From: Massospora cicadina
Taxonomy: Eukaryota; Entomophthoromycota; Entomophthoromycetes; Entomophthorales; Entomophthoraceae
Direction: 5' to 3'
DNA length: 64,000 nucleotides
Assembly: GCA_022478985.1 (NCBI GenBank)
Contig: JAKSZP010005274.1
Coordinates: 186,001-250,000, forward strand
Below are positions 43,743 through 54,876 of the stretch, in pieces. Within the stretch, counting starts at the first letter, position 1. Each line of letters begins with the position of its first letter. Both the position numbers and the translations under genes were made by a program. Below the pieces are notes generated by a model. The model did no database searches. It worked only from the letters and a program-made list of their open reading frames with translations, and was not told the DNA's origin.

Positions 43743-44884
43743 TGTTAGGATTTTTACCCATATTCCCAGCCTGCTAGATTACCTGGTATCACTAGGGGAA
43801 AATTTCCTAAAGTGAAGTGAATCAGAAATCAAGTTGGCCTGAGTTTCTGAGGAACTATGTTTAGGGGATTTTAGGATATTCACCTGGTTATATCCATCAG
43901 AAATTGATCCAGATGAATACCTAAGATCTCATCAGGTGGAGTAGCTGATAAAATAGTGGCATCTGATAGTGATTAACTATCAGGTGTACCAATTGGGATC
44001 AGTTAGGTTTTATTGATAACTGATTGGGAATGAATAGTGAGTTGTGAGGCAAGTGATGCCACCTGCAACTAGTGAGTCAATCAGTTGGTGAAGTGACCTG
44101 CTATAATAGGTAATAAGTCCCATTACCTAAGCAGGTCACTAGTTAATTATGGTTGGTTCACTTGGATTGAGAGGAAAATGTTAGGGACACATTTTCTGAC
44201 TCTTTCCATCTGAGGTCTTGAGGATATCCATTGACAGAATCCTAGCCAGGATAGGGAAGACTATAATTGCTAAGATGAGGAAGGGTGATTCAATGACAAT
44301 GGCTGCCATTTTATCAAAGAGTGTCAACTGAGGGTTAGACAGCTGAATCCCCTACTATATAATTACCTAGGATTTACTATAATAAAAATATTAATATTAC
44401 CAAGATTATTATCAATATTATTATCTATAGTAGTATTGTCAATTTGGTGTATAGTTAGGCTATCAGCTTCTATTGTGTCTTTCCATCTCAAGGATATTAT
44501 TGCAGAAGCAATAGTTGGAAGACTCAGAGAGAAGAGCAAAAGATCCAAGCAGGGATCTAGAGATGAAGGAACCACAATCAGGGATAGCTGCTGACTGTGT
44601 GTTGGGCCGAAAGAGACTGTCACCAGGGTATATTAGCAAAGATTGGGTGGACAAGAGTATAGGGAATGAATCCCTATGAGTACTACTTACAGAGTATTTA
44701 ATCAGAAGTACTGGCCAAAGTGTTGGCCTAATAATAGTTCAATCTCAACTACGGATAATAGTCTCCATACTATTATCAATTAATATATTATATACAATGT
44801 GACAAAGTGCACAAGTATTGAACCTGTGCAGTAAAAAGGTTAATGGGTTGATAGCCAATAACCAACCTAGAGTAAATTTTTATA
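43743..44884 (+). repeat. 3' LTR of element D
   Basis: The 1142-bp LTR starts TGTTAGGATTTTTACCC and ends TTTTTATA, where the 5' LTR ends TTTACA. It is followed by GCATC, the target duplication. Confidence 0.92.
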
Positions 44885-44889
44885 GCATC

Positions 44890-45719
44890 CATATGGCATC
44901 ATAAAGGTTTAAGCTTCATGAGTAATCTCATATCCAATAGAAGTCCTTAGGCCTGCCACCACAATTATGTGCAAAGGATGCAAAGCAAACATGCACTCCC
45001 ACCTTTTTAGCTTGAAACTCCAATTGACTAGGTCATCCAACACACAATAAAGATTTATATTCAGTAAAATGATATAAATGAGTATAAAATCTATTAAATT
45101 ATATATGCAGTTAATTTATCAATTATAACCGTTTACTTAGCTAACCATTTATTGATTAGTAGTGCTATAAAGTATGCTTAAATCAATTAAAAGATAAAAT
45201 TTTACTTCTTTAATGATAAGGATATTATATTCATTTGGGGCAGACAATAAAAATAGTATTGTATAAAACAATAAAAAAATGTTCAAAATAAATTAACTGA
45301 CTAGTGAATAATTACAAACAAAATACTGCATTTTTGTTAAAGTATATAGACTATAATTGCCTGAAATACTGGCTACGATTGTTATGAGGCCATTAATTTT
45401 TAGCCCATCAAGAGGTTTTCTATGTTGAATTTTTACCTTTTTCTCAAACTATAAGACGCTTAAACTAAATCATCAAATATAGAACTATAAATCAAACCCA
45501 TAGAACAAGTAAAGCTTAATCAATATAAAAATGAACCAGATTGTTAATATAGAACATTATTACAAAATGCTTGCATTACAGTCTGTTTAGTAAAGATAAA
45601 GTGAGTTAATAATGACTGAAGTTAATTGTGGTACAAATTAATTGTTCTATAGGAATTTATTTAATTTACAAGAATACTGCTGCAATCGGGTTTTTAGATT
45701 TACAAAGATGTAAATGCTA
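44890..45719. other. AT-rich intergenic sequence
   Basis: Downstream (3') flank of the RPC8 gene. I see no open frame, repeat or transposon similarity here; it is probably 3' untranslated and intergenic DNA. Confidence 0.5.
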
Positions 45720-47559
45720 TTAGAATTCCCACCATGAAACTGAGCCTAGGCCATCTTCAGCAATTGAGCACTAAAGAACGTTAGTGCAAAAGACTCAAGC
45801 CTTAAAGGGTTAGAAACAACGAGCCCAATAGATAGCTAAAGAAAAAAGCATACAAGATCTAGAATTGAAATAACTTGCAGATTAACATTTTTAGCTCAGC
45901 GTTGACATTTTAAACGTTTGAAATCCGTTTAAGCATCAATAGCAAAATACAATTAAAAAAATAACCTTTATCTGTTATAAACCTATATACATTTATTAAA
46001 AATAACTACACTTTACTGCGCTATATTTTTAAGTACTTTAAAAAAGTTTAAATTTGGATATGATAAACTTAAATTAAACAAAGTCGAGTTTAAAAACGTC
46101 ACTTTTTACAAAAATCCAGTAAGTTAAGGGTTGATTATGCCAATATATAAAATCGAAGACAAATAATAGAATTAAGAGCCTAACCGTTAGTGAATAAGCA
46201 GGCTGCACTGGTGTTGATTGCGCGATTTCAGACACCACGCCCGTAGAAACATTGCTTGGAATAGGGTTAGAATCAACAAACGATTCAGCGACAACTCGGA
46301 CTTTTACAATATCTTCAGACATCAAGTCCAATTTAACATCATCCATCATCCACTCCCAAGCTCGTTTTTCAGGGGAGCTAAATAATTTAAATTATAAAGT
46401 TATATATTACTAAACAGCTCCTTCACGCAAAAGCTCTGGGACCACACTAATCTCATCGAAAAAGTGAAGAGTTACTAAAAAAGTGCATTAGTAAGATAAA
46501 TTGAGAAAATTATTAACCAAATAATGAAGATATATATGTTCATAGTAAACTAAAGCAGGGAAAGCAAGATCCTTTCAGCAAAAAAGGAACTCGAAGTTTG
46601 TATGCAATTTGACTACAATAAGCTCATTAGATAGCTTATATATTGAAACTAAAAAATATATACCTTTAATTCCAGAAGGAGAACAAGTTTTAACTTTGCC
46701 GCATAGCACTTCACCAATAACCGGCCGAAAAACAACCATCCTAAAGTGGGCTAATTTTTCAAAACCAAATTTTTAAGAATAAATACCTTTAATATAACTG
46801 AGTCCATCTGTATGATAAATAAATGTATCGCCCGCTTCTAAAATATCAAGCACGCGAATACAAAGCCCGACGTTGTGTATGACCTAAGGACAAAAAATAT
46901 TAATGAAATCAAATAGTTAAGCATCGCAGCAAATAACTAGAATTTGAAAAATACAAGCGTCCGCAAGGCTATGAAAAGATGAATATTATGTTTTTAAAAT
47001 GTTTAGATTTTTATAGTATAAACTATATAAGATTCAAGCAAAGCCTAATAGCAGATTTAAAACGCTAGTTTGTTAAAATCAACACTCCAACATATTGTTC
47101 TATATGTTTTAGTTTTTAATAAATTTTTAAGATCAGTTTATTGACAAGCAAATACATGAATAATATGTACACAAATAAGCACTAATAGTGCTTTAATATA
47201 AAAGAAAAAAACTTGCAAAGCTATTTTTAAATCAGGGGGCAGCAGGCTAGATATTTAAACGATTTTTAGCAAACATAAAAATACGCTTCGAAATTCAAGC
47301 ATATGTAAGGGACTTGTATAGTTTTTATTTAGACTTACTAATATAAATATAAAACATAGAATTGTATATAAACAGAAAACAATACTTAATCCAGTACAGT
47401 ATTCAATAATGCATATAGAAATAAGAAAAATCTTGATGTTTAAAATACCTTGTTTGCATATTTTTCATTTATTTCCTCTAATAATGAAATAGATAGAGGA
47501 AGTAGTGAATTTCTAGGTTTTATACGGACAGTATCTTTGATAGCTGTCAGAATAAACAT
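45720..47559 (-). CDS. RPC25: RNA polymerase III subunit RPC8 (RPC25/POLR3H)
   Basis: Host gene for the Rpb7-like stalk subunit of RNA polymerase III, which pairs with RPC9/Rpc17 and helps initiation at tRNA and 5S genes in the nucleus. Six exons on the minus strand: 47559-47449, 46883-46787, 46750-46664, 46474-46411, 46377-46185 and 45770-45720. All introns are GT-AG, with lengths 565, 36, 189, 33 and 414 nt. Phases join without a stop to give 603 nt, 200 residues, against about 204 in human. It starts MFILTAIKDTVRIKP (family: MFVL-x-x-x-x-DTVRI-x-P). Exon 2 has VIHNVGLCIRVLDI, exon 3 HFRMVVFRPVIGEVLCGKVK, exon 5 VKVRVVAESFVDSNP and exon 6 AEDGLGSVSWWEF, the family end. No competing frame fits. 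It lies 0.8 kb from element D. Confidence 0.94.
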
Positions 47560-47831
47560 AGTTATTGCTTATTAATGAATAAATATTTAAGAAGCACTTT
47601 ACTTATATTTAGATACAAGCTGCTTAACAGCGTTGCCGGAGTTTATTAACCGAATTCAAAAAAAGGAGGAGGTTCTTGATTCGACCTGTATATTTTTTTG
47701 TTTTTTTTCACGCATAACTCCAAAATTACTAGACCAATTTGCTGATTTTTCAATGAAAGGATGATCCCACTTAGGTCCCATTCCAAATTTATAAAGATTG
47801 GTCCAGTATCTGACCAGTAATTTATTATTTA
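47560..47831. promoter_or_regulatory. Upstream region of RPC8
   Basis: The 272 bp between the RPC8 start codon and the Helitron-like terminus presumably hold the promoter. A pyrimidine-rich tract lies at 47691-47710. I see no clear TATA box. CGCATAACTCCAAAATTAC (47712-47730) is of the kind often found near Helitron ends, so part of this region may also be transposon. Confidence 0.35.
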
Positions 47832-47860
47832 CTAGCGTGTAGCCTCGGCTTTGCCCGAGG
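47832..47860 (-). mobile_element. Helitron-like 3' terminus with hairpin
   Basis: On the minus strand the sequence reads CCTCGGGCAAAGCCGAGG, a hairpin with a 6-bp stem, then CTACACG and CTAG followed by T. A GC-rich hairpin a few bases before CTRR and a T is the standard 3' end of Helitrons. The orientation is opposite to the Rep coding sequence at 49430-51220, so it may belong to a separate non-autonomous element or to a Helitron variant with terminal inverted sequences. Confidence 0.5.
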
Positions 47861-49429
47861 TTAATTCTACCTCTACTTATATAGATAGAACTCTAAGCAG
47901 AACATGACCTAACCAAATTTATGAGGCTCTTGTGTTGGCCCAAATCCTTATACTCCCTTCTCTATATTCTGCTATACCCTACCCCATAGATGCTCCCACA
48001 CCCTTGCTTTCTGGCTTGTGCCAATGTTTAAGCCAAGCTAACAGTGAGGTTATTATACCTCCTGATCCCCCTTTCCCTTCTGCTATAGTATTATAGCAGT
48101 TTCTACTATCTCCCTGGTTTATGCCTGATTTTGGTTTTGTTTTATTCTGTTTTGGTTATTCTTGGTATTAATTATTTTATTTTGATATTTATTATTATTA
48201 TTTTACTCTTTGAGTATTTCAGTATTATCCAACCCTGATTGGCTTGTCCAGATAAACTTGCTATATAGACAGAATATACTTGATTTACCCAGGATTGCTC
48301 ATATTAATATTTTTTGAATTATTTCATATTTTATACAGCATAAGCTCAAAGCCTAATTTAATTAGGCTAGTTGAAAACCAAATCGATTTTATTGATTATT
48401 CTTAGCCTTATATTTGTTGATAGTCTATTTTACCCAGTGTTGCTTGTAGGTTTATAATTTAACAGATATAACTAATTGATTATATTTAGTTTTATATTAG
48501 TAGTATAGGTAGATGACCATCAATAATTGAAAACAAAAATGAATTTATTATTGATTTTACCTTTATATTTGTCTATAGCCCATTTTTCCTAGAGGTGCTT
48601 GTCTATATAAATAAAAATACAAAGGTTCATTTATTCTAAGTTTTAAATCTCTGAAAGTTCTTCACTGATTGTTTTGAAATTTTGACACAATGTTGCATTC
48701 AAATATATGCATGTTTTTATATACCTATTATATAGATGTCACCTGTGACAGATAAATAAATGCTTTTTTTAAAAAAAGAGTGCTATCTGTTAGATGTAAC
48801 AGCAACACATGCAATACTCATATTTTTTGAAAACAGCGCCATCTGTTGGTCTTAACAGTAACACATGCAATACTTAACGTTGCTAATGCCAGACAGCATG
48901 CTTCTTGACAGCATGTTTAATTATTTCATGTGACATTGCGTTGGAATTGAACAATGTCATTTACCATAGCATTCATTTCATCAGTATAGTTTAGTGTTTT
49001 CTTTTTTCATTGTTTTTATTTTATTTTTTAACTGTTTTTCTTATTTTTTAGTGCAATTAGTGGTGGAATTGAACTGTGTCAATTGATTTTCATTTGAATT
49101 CAAATGATATTGTGAAATTGGCCTATTGGAGTGATTTATTTGAGTGGATTGAGATATTTCATTTTTCATTATGCTGGAATTGGGCTGTGTCAATCGATCT
49201 GCATTTGAATAAAATACTTTGTTTATTTTTTATTTTTTTCTTTGCTTTTTAGTTTGTGTTCTTTATTTTTTAATGGTTTACAATTTTATATTTCTTTGTT
49301 ATAACTTTTTTCTTTTTCAAATGCAATTGATCTACTTTAGTTCATCAAAATAATACCTTGCAGAAGATCAAACTTAGACCTTCATACTCAGATTGGCAGC
49401 AGCGTGACAAGTAATTATAAATCAAACTG
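47861..49429. repeat. AT-rich stretch with short internal repeats
   Basis: No gene is seen. There are three sets of imperfect repeats: about 90 bp at 48364-48455 and 48525-48612 (TTGAAAAC ... TTATATTTGT ... TGCTTGT); about 40 bp at 48781-48819 and 48837-48875 (ATCTGTT ... AACAGYAACACATGCAATACT); and about 40 bp at 48952, 49062 and 49171 (TGGAATTGRRC-TGTCA). They lie upstream of the Helitron coding region and may be its 5' non-coding part. Confidence 0.5.
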
Positions 49430-51220
49430 AGGAAGAATGGGATTCAGTAAATGAGCAAAACAGAGAAAGAGTGGCTCAAATATGTGGTAAGGAAGCAGCA
49501 GAGCAAAGTGCAGTCAGATGTGAGAATGCACAGTTGTGAGCGTGGTGATCATATTATGCAGCTTCAGATCTGTAACATACTTAACAGAATGAATGTGACA
49601 GGTTGAGAGTAGATGAAAAACATCAACGAGAAACAGCAGATCAGCATCAACATGACTCTGTACTCAGCAATCATGCAATTACAATTACCTTGCATTCTGC
49701 ACGCCCCAGCTGATGATTATAGTTTGAGCTGGCATGTTCTCATTTGCACTATGACTGAAGTGTGTCCTCATTGCAAGGCTCTAAAATTTAATGGAGAAAT
49801 GAAAGGAATGTGTTTTGCTGCCAGAAAAATTTAAAATGCCTTAACTTGGAGAACTTCAAGAGCTAATAAAAACTTTGCTTGCCAGATATACTGCTGGATT
49901 AAAGCATTTCCTATATAACATCAGAAGTACAACTCATGCTTCCAAATAATGATGTTTGGTGCAGAAATTGTAACAGCTCAATTAATGCCAATTTTCAAAG
50001 TGAAATGATAAATTTATTATAAAGTCAGCTCCCTGCTTCTGTTCCCAGATGGTCAACATATTTTACAAATGTATTTCATCAGTGATGGCAATAATTAATT
50101 GGATGCACACTGCACAATTTCACAGTCATAAAAAGACCCATTGTTTCCCAACTGCAAGAGCTTCTTCACAAAAAACAATTTAGTGCATTTGTTAAAAACA
50201 GCAATTAACATGATGCCATCTGAAACACGAAAAGATTGTAATTCATGCTGACAAAATGCCTGATGGAGAACATGTGTGAAGATTAATATTCTAACTATAG
50301 ACAAAGTGACAATTGTTATAGTCAGAGATCAATTCCAACCTAGAGATCTTTTTCTTTATTGGAAAGATGATCAATTGACAAAAGTTGCAGAAACTCATTG
50401 ATGCTATATACCCTCAATATCCAATCATTTTTTGGGATGGTGCCAATGGATATCACTTCAATATTAGGATAACAAATCCAGTTAATGGAGAAGAAACAAA
50501 TAAGAAATACAGCACAATAAACTATTATTCATATCAACTAATAACTTAAGAGAATGAAGACAATCATATTTTTAAATACCCTCAATTTTTACTAATACAT
50601 CATAGATATGTGTATAAAAATTGAAAAAGAATTTTGATATACAATCGTTTGAATCAGACCAAGCTTTACTCTGAAGAATAAGTTCATTTGCAAGATGCAG
50701 TTTTAAATGACAGTAATACAACTAAAATTAGAAAGCTAGCAATTTTGCCTCCTCATATACAGGCAGTCCACATCATATACATGAGTACACTCAAGATGCA
50801 ATTGTGTTTGTTTGTTACTATGAGCATCCAGACTTATTCATTACATTCACATGCAATCTAGCTTGGGACAATATAACAGCTCTTACTTCCCGGGGCAATT
50901 GCCAGTGGATAGGCATGATATCACAGCACATTTTTTAAACATAAGCTGAAATTACAATTAGATTTCATGGTAAAACATGAAGTATTTGAGTCTATGTTCT
51001 GCTGGATGTACTCAGTGGAATGGCAAAAGTGAGGTTTGGCACACATACATATACTAATCTGGCTTTATAACAAAATCACTTCAAATAAAATCAATGATGT
51101 ATGATGTGCTAAAATACCTGATGCTGACTTCAATAAAGATTTTCTGGGGTTGTGACAAATAGGTATGATAGAAGGACCTTGCAGTACACTGAATCCAAAT
51201 TCACTATGCATGATAGATGG
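49430..51220 (+). pseudogene. Helitron Rep/helicase, amino part
   Basis: Decayed Helitron replication initiator. It starts with an Arg/Glu/Ala-rich helical stretch (ERVAQICGKEAAEQSAVRCEN, cited in part), then CPHCKALKFNGEMKGMCF (49771-49825), the Helitron zinc-finger-like motif. YNSCFQIMMFGAE, SSYTGSPHHIHEYTQDAIVF, YYEHPDLFITFTCNLAWDNI (near 50817-50880) and RHDI-x-AHFF follow. The catalytic HUH motif reads GLAHIHILIW, with H-I-H at 51042-51050. EGPCSTLNPNSLCMIDG (51173-51220) then leads into the break. Many stops and frameshifts interrupt it. Element F is inserted exactly here, after GATGG. Confidence 0.85.
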
Positions 51221-52378
51221 CATAAAAATTTATTGTTTTTGGTTATTATTGGTCAACAACCCCTATAGTTTTATTGCTGCACAGATTTGGTTCTTGTGTA
51301 ATTATCTGCATTGTATAGTATCTGATATTATTGGTTGATAATAGTATGATAACTATTATCTGTTGTTGAATAAAATTCTTAGATATCAGCCCAACACTTG
51401 GCCAGTATTCCCACTTAAAATACTTGAGATGACTTGATATAGGGATTCATTCCCTCATAATATCCAACCCAATCTTCTCTGAGATTCCCTGGTGACAGTT
51501 TCTCTGGTTTGACACACAGTCAGCAGCAATCCACAATTGTTTCTCCTTCTTCTCTAGATCCCCACTCAGATCTTTACTCTTTTCCTTAAAGAGTCTCCCA
51601 ATTATTGCACACAGCAATAGATATCCTTGAGAAGAATTAAACAATTGAAAGCTGATAAAGTTTACTACTTAAACTATATCCTGGATGAAAACTATAGAAT
51701 TGTATATCTATATAACTCTGGTCTGCTTGTGTTTTCTATTATAAGTGAATTCTAGGGAATTTATAGTGGGGATTCAGTTGTCTAACCCTCAGTTGACACC
51801 TCTTTGATAAAATGGCAGCCATTGTCATTATATCACCCTTCTTTGTCTTGGCAGTGATGGTCTTCCCCATCCTGGCTAGGATTCTGTCAATGGACATCCT
51901 TGAGACCTCAAATGGAAAGAGTCAGAAAATGTGTCCTTAACATTTTCCTCTTGATCCAAGCAAACCAACCATAATTGGCTAGCGACCTGCTTAGGTAATG
52001 GGACTTGTTACCCATTAAGGCAGGTCATTAACCAACTGAACAATTTGCTAGTTGCAGGTGGCATCACTTGCCTCACAACTTACTACTTACATTCCCAGTA
52101 AGTTGGTGATGAAACCCAACTGATCTCAATCAATACACCTGATAGTTAATCACAATCAGATGCCCTTATTTTGTCAGCAACTCCACCCAACAAGATCTTA
52201 AGCATTCATCCAGATCGATACCTGATGGATACAACCAGGTGAATATCCCAAAATACCTCAAACTTAGTTACTCTGAAATTAGGGTCAACCAATTTCCAAT
52301 TCACATCACATTAGGAAATCATCCCCTAGCAATTACTTGTAATCTAGAAGGCTGGGAATATGGGCAAAAATTCCAACA
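51221..52378 (-). repeat. 3' LTR of element F
   Basis: On the minus strand it starts TGTTGGAATTTTTGCCC after the tract GAGGGGGGATG. It is collinear with the LTRs of D and with 61432-62586. The outer end has lost the terminal CA (it reads CATAAAAA in the plus direction). Confidence 0.92.
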
Positions 52379-52961
52379 CATCCCCCCTCTTGCTTAGATT
52401 TCCAGCGAGAAAAGGACTGGGTAGGAGAACACTGATTTGGACACTTGATTGAATACTTCATCGACTCAAGTGGAGTACAATCACCAATACTCAACGCTGC
52501 TCAGGATGACCTTTAGCATGCAGCTCTCTTCCTCTTCCTCCTCACTACCACCTACTCAGAGCGCAGTCCCCACAATCTACTGTCATGCCAGGCTAATTGA
52601 TTTAAACATGATGATATTAGTCCCAGGATCCAGGTTTCTCCCCATCAGGGCATATGACCCACTGTCATATTCAGGTTTTCTTGGTTTGGCATCCTCAATT
52701 TCCTGATTTTCTCCTTGTCCTAGACAGGAGACTCTTGCCATCAATGTTTGTTTTGTGGCCCAATTAAGGATACTTATTTATGTTCACCCTTGTTATTTTT
52801 CTCTCATAACCTCTTGGCTCATGTCATTCTTAATTCTTCTCTTGGAGAGCTTAGCCCATTAATTTTGAGATTAGTTTCTCTAAAATTGGAGCTTAATGGA
52901 TTGTAGAGTGCATAATGTCAACTTCCATATAAGTCTGACACCCCCCTCTCATCCAGAACAT

Positions 52962-54040
52962 ATGTCAAATTCCAAGTTGCAGTATCAACAGCTACTAAAC
53001 TGTTTGTCTGATCAAGATCTTCAGCTCTTCCAGCATATGAGTCAGGATGCATGACAGAACCTCTTCTATGGTCCTTCCAGGACTCATACGCCTAGTTTAA
53101 CACCAGTGGCGAGTCCTTTCATCAAATTATTGGAAACAGTAACTAATCCTTCCAAAACCAGGCTTGTGATTGTTTCAAACAACTCTCAGCTGATTCTTCA
53201 TCTGATGTCAATTACAGAGTTGGATTTCAAAACTCTCCTGGATTTGGCTCCTTTCACAGATGTGCCGACCATCATCATGGACTCCTCTGAAATTATGCCT
53301 TTTGCTCTAGATCGCTCCTTTCTTGCCAGGTTGGACTTGTTTCCTGAGTTCCTCTTCCAAATCAGACAATACTACAAACCTGCTGCCTTGGCTACCAAGC
53401 TCACCATCAGAAACTGCATTCATTTCAAACTCCCCTACACCAAATTATGGGCCCAAGTCACTGAGGGTTTATCCCTAGCACTGAATCCCTCTGATCTTGA
53501 GAACATCCTTGACCAGGATATCACTGCTTATGCTCTTTTCTTTGCTGGCTAAGTTCTTCAAAGTTGGTCCATGAAGCTTCGCGCCCTCCCAAGTCTCATC
53601 ATTCCTTCAGCTTCAGCTTCTGAGAAGCCTATAGTCATCACTTGCAGGATGCCATTCACTCCCTGCACAACTATCTCGTCTCTGGCGCTTCCATCAGTAT
53701 CTTCTTCTGATGGATTTAGTAGGGGGCATGATTTGGCAACCCCCATCTAGTACCCCTTGTTCATTGCTGGCCCATATGTCCAGTGTTCTTGAAAAAACCT
53801 GTCAGCAAGTGCTCAAGGCCAATCTTCCAGCTCTGGTACCATATTGGAATTACTCAAGGTTATTCGCCAACTGCCTCTTTCTTTATTGCTGCTTTCCTCC
53901 CTGCTCCAGGGCTTTGCAATTGGCATCTTCTGACATCTCAATTTCCATTCCCCTAGTCACTTTTTCTCAGAGCTCGCGTTCACTCAACAAATGTGGTTTC
54001 ATGTAGGTCTCGCCCTCGCAAGCGTCTGATTGCATATCAA
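52962..54040 (+). CDS. Antisense reading frame of element F
   Basis: A coding-like stretch on the strand opposite to gag-pol. It starts at the ATG at 52962 (MSNSKLQYQQLLNCLSDQDL), passes one stop near 53040, and then stays open to 53552: TRLVIVSNNSQLILHLM, ELDFKTLLDLAPFTDVP, DRSFLARLDLFPEFLF, LPYTKLWAQVTEGLSLALNP. It continues in shifted frames to about 54040. The D copy (43164-42050) matches block by block. The predicted protein is about 350 residues, largely helical and without an obvious signal peptide. I cannot assign a function. An alternative is chance preservation because the copies are related. Confidence 0.5.
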
Positions 54041-54429
54041 TTTTGACAGGCTGTTTATTCCTACCACGATTCATCCTCCCTCCCCCAAGAGGCGACATAG
54101 GCAGAATCATCCCCATATCAAGGATAACCAATAATAATAAAAATTATAAAAATATATCAGTTTTTTCTAGGCGGTATATAATCAAAAAAAAATATCTTTT
54201 ACCAATCGTCTATTATTTTTCTTCTTTCTTTCATGGGACTTGACCTTGTTTCAGTTCTGAGATCCATCTTTCTTTATTTTTTTCCCAAACTGGGTCCTAA
54301 GTTTTTAAACATACCGGTTTTCTATGGTTCAGAGATCCTTTTTTTAGACTTAACCATCTAGATTGGTTCAGAGGTCCTTTTTTTAAACTTGACCTAACCA
54401 TCAGGACATGACCAACTTAATGGTTCATC

Positions 54430-54876
54430 AGTCCTTTAGGAACCCTTTTGTTTTTTCATCAATCCATCGCTTCAAATACTTAGCATGGACTCAATTTACA
54501 ACTCTTCCATCCAAGAGATTCTAGATGGAGTAGGAGTCAGTTGCCATCTTGGCAATAATTTCAAAGGAACCTGACCACAATGCATCCAGTTTGTTTCTTT
54601 TTCTGAAACCATGAGTATTGCAATAGGCAACTCTTTCACCTATTTAATATTCTGCTAAGGCTGGTTGTTTCTTATTGTCCATTGATTTTGCTTGTATCCT
54701 TTTCTTCAACATAGTATCAAATGCTTGCAATTGTATCTTGATCAGAATATTTGTCAGTCCGTTCAAGTACTATTCAGTACTCATCCCCAATGTTGGTTCC
54801 ACCATCAAATATAAAATTGGCAGCAATGCGGCCTTCCTCCCATATAACAACTTAAATGGCATTTTTCCCATCGCCG
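54430..54876 (-). pseudogene. Element F integrase, carboxy part
   Basis: On the minus strand this gives MGKMPFKLLYGRKAALLPIL (near 54870-54810), where D has MGKMPFKLLYGRKATLLPIL. Further on come FEIIAKMATDSYSI-like and LLDGRVVN-like segments, the end of integrase (54560-54480). The protein is cut by a solo LTR at 54877, and the upstream core lies at 56033-56700. Confidence 0.8.

Larger units (their letters stand above)
27484..44884 (+). mobile_element. Ty3/gypsy retrotransposon D, with nested insertions
   Basis: A Ty3/gypsy element with LTRs of 1143 and 1142 bp. It is flanked by GCGTC (27479-27483) and GCATC (44885-44889), a 5-bp duplication differing by one transition at a CpG. Without nested insertions it is about 9.4 kb, matching element F (about 9.6 kb). 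The order is LTR, primer-binding site, gag, protease, polymerase, RNase H, integrase, an antisense reading frame, purine tract, LTR. It contains a 743-bp solo LTR between protease and polymerase, and the whole element E after integrase. The unit resumes at 41859 exactly where F continues (CAAGGTCAAGTCCCAT in both). Confidence 0.93.

Noticed and set aside
46074..46349. A 91-codon single-exon gene
   Set aside because: It is exon 5 of RPC8 read through into intron 5; the spliced model explains it fully.
48781..48875. CRISPR-like repeats
   Set aside because: Only two imperfect copies with unequal spacing in a eukaryotic context; not an array.
53106..53552. 148-codon plus-strand frame as a host gene
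   Set aside because: It lies inside element F between integrase and 3' LTR, and a homologous stretch is at the same place in D, so it is element-borne.
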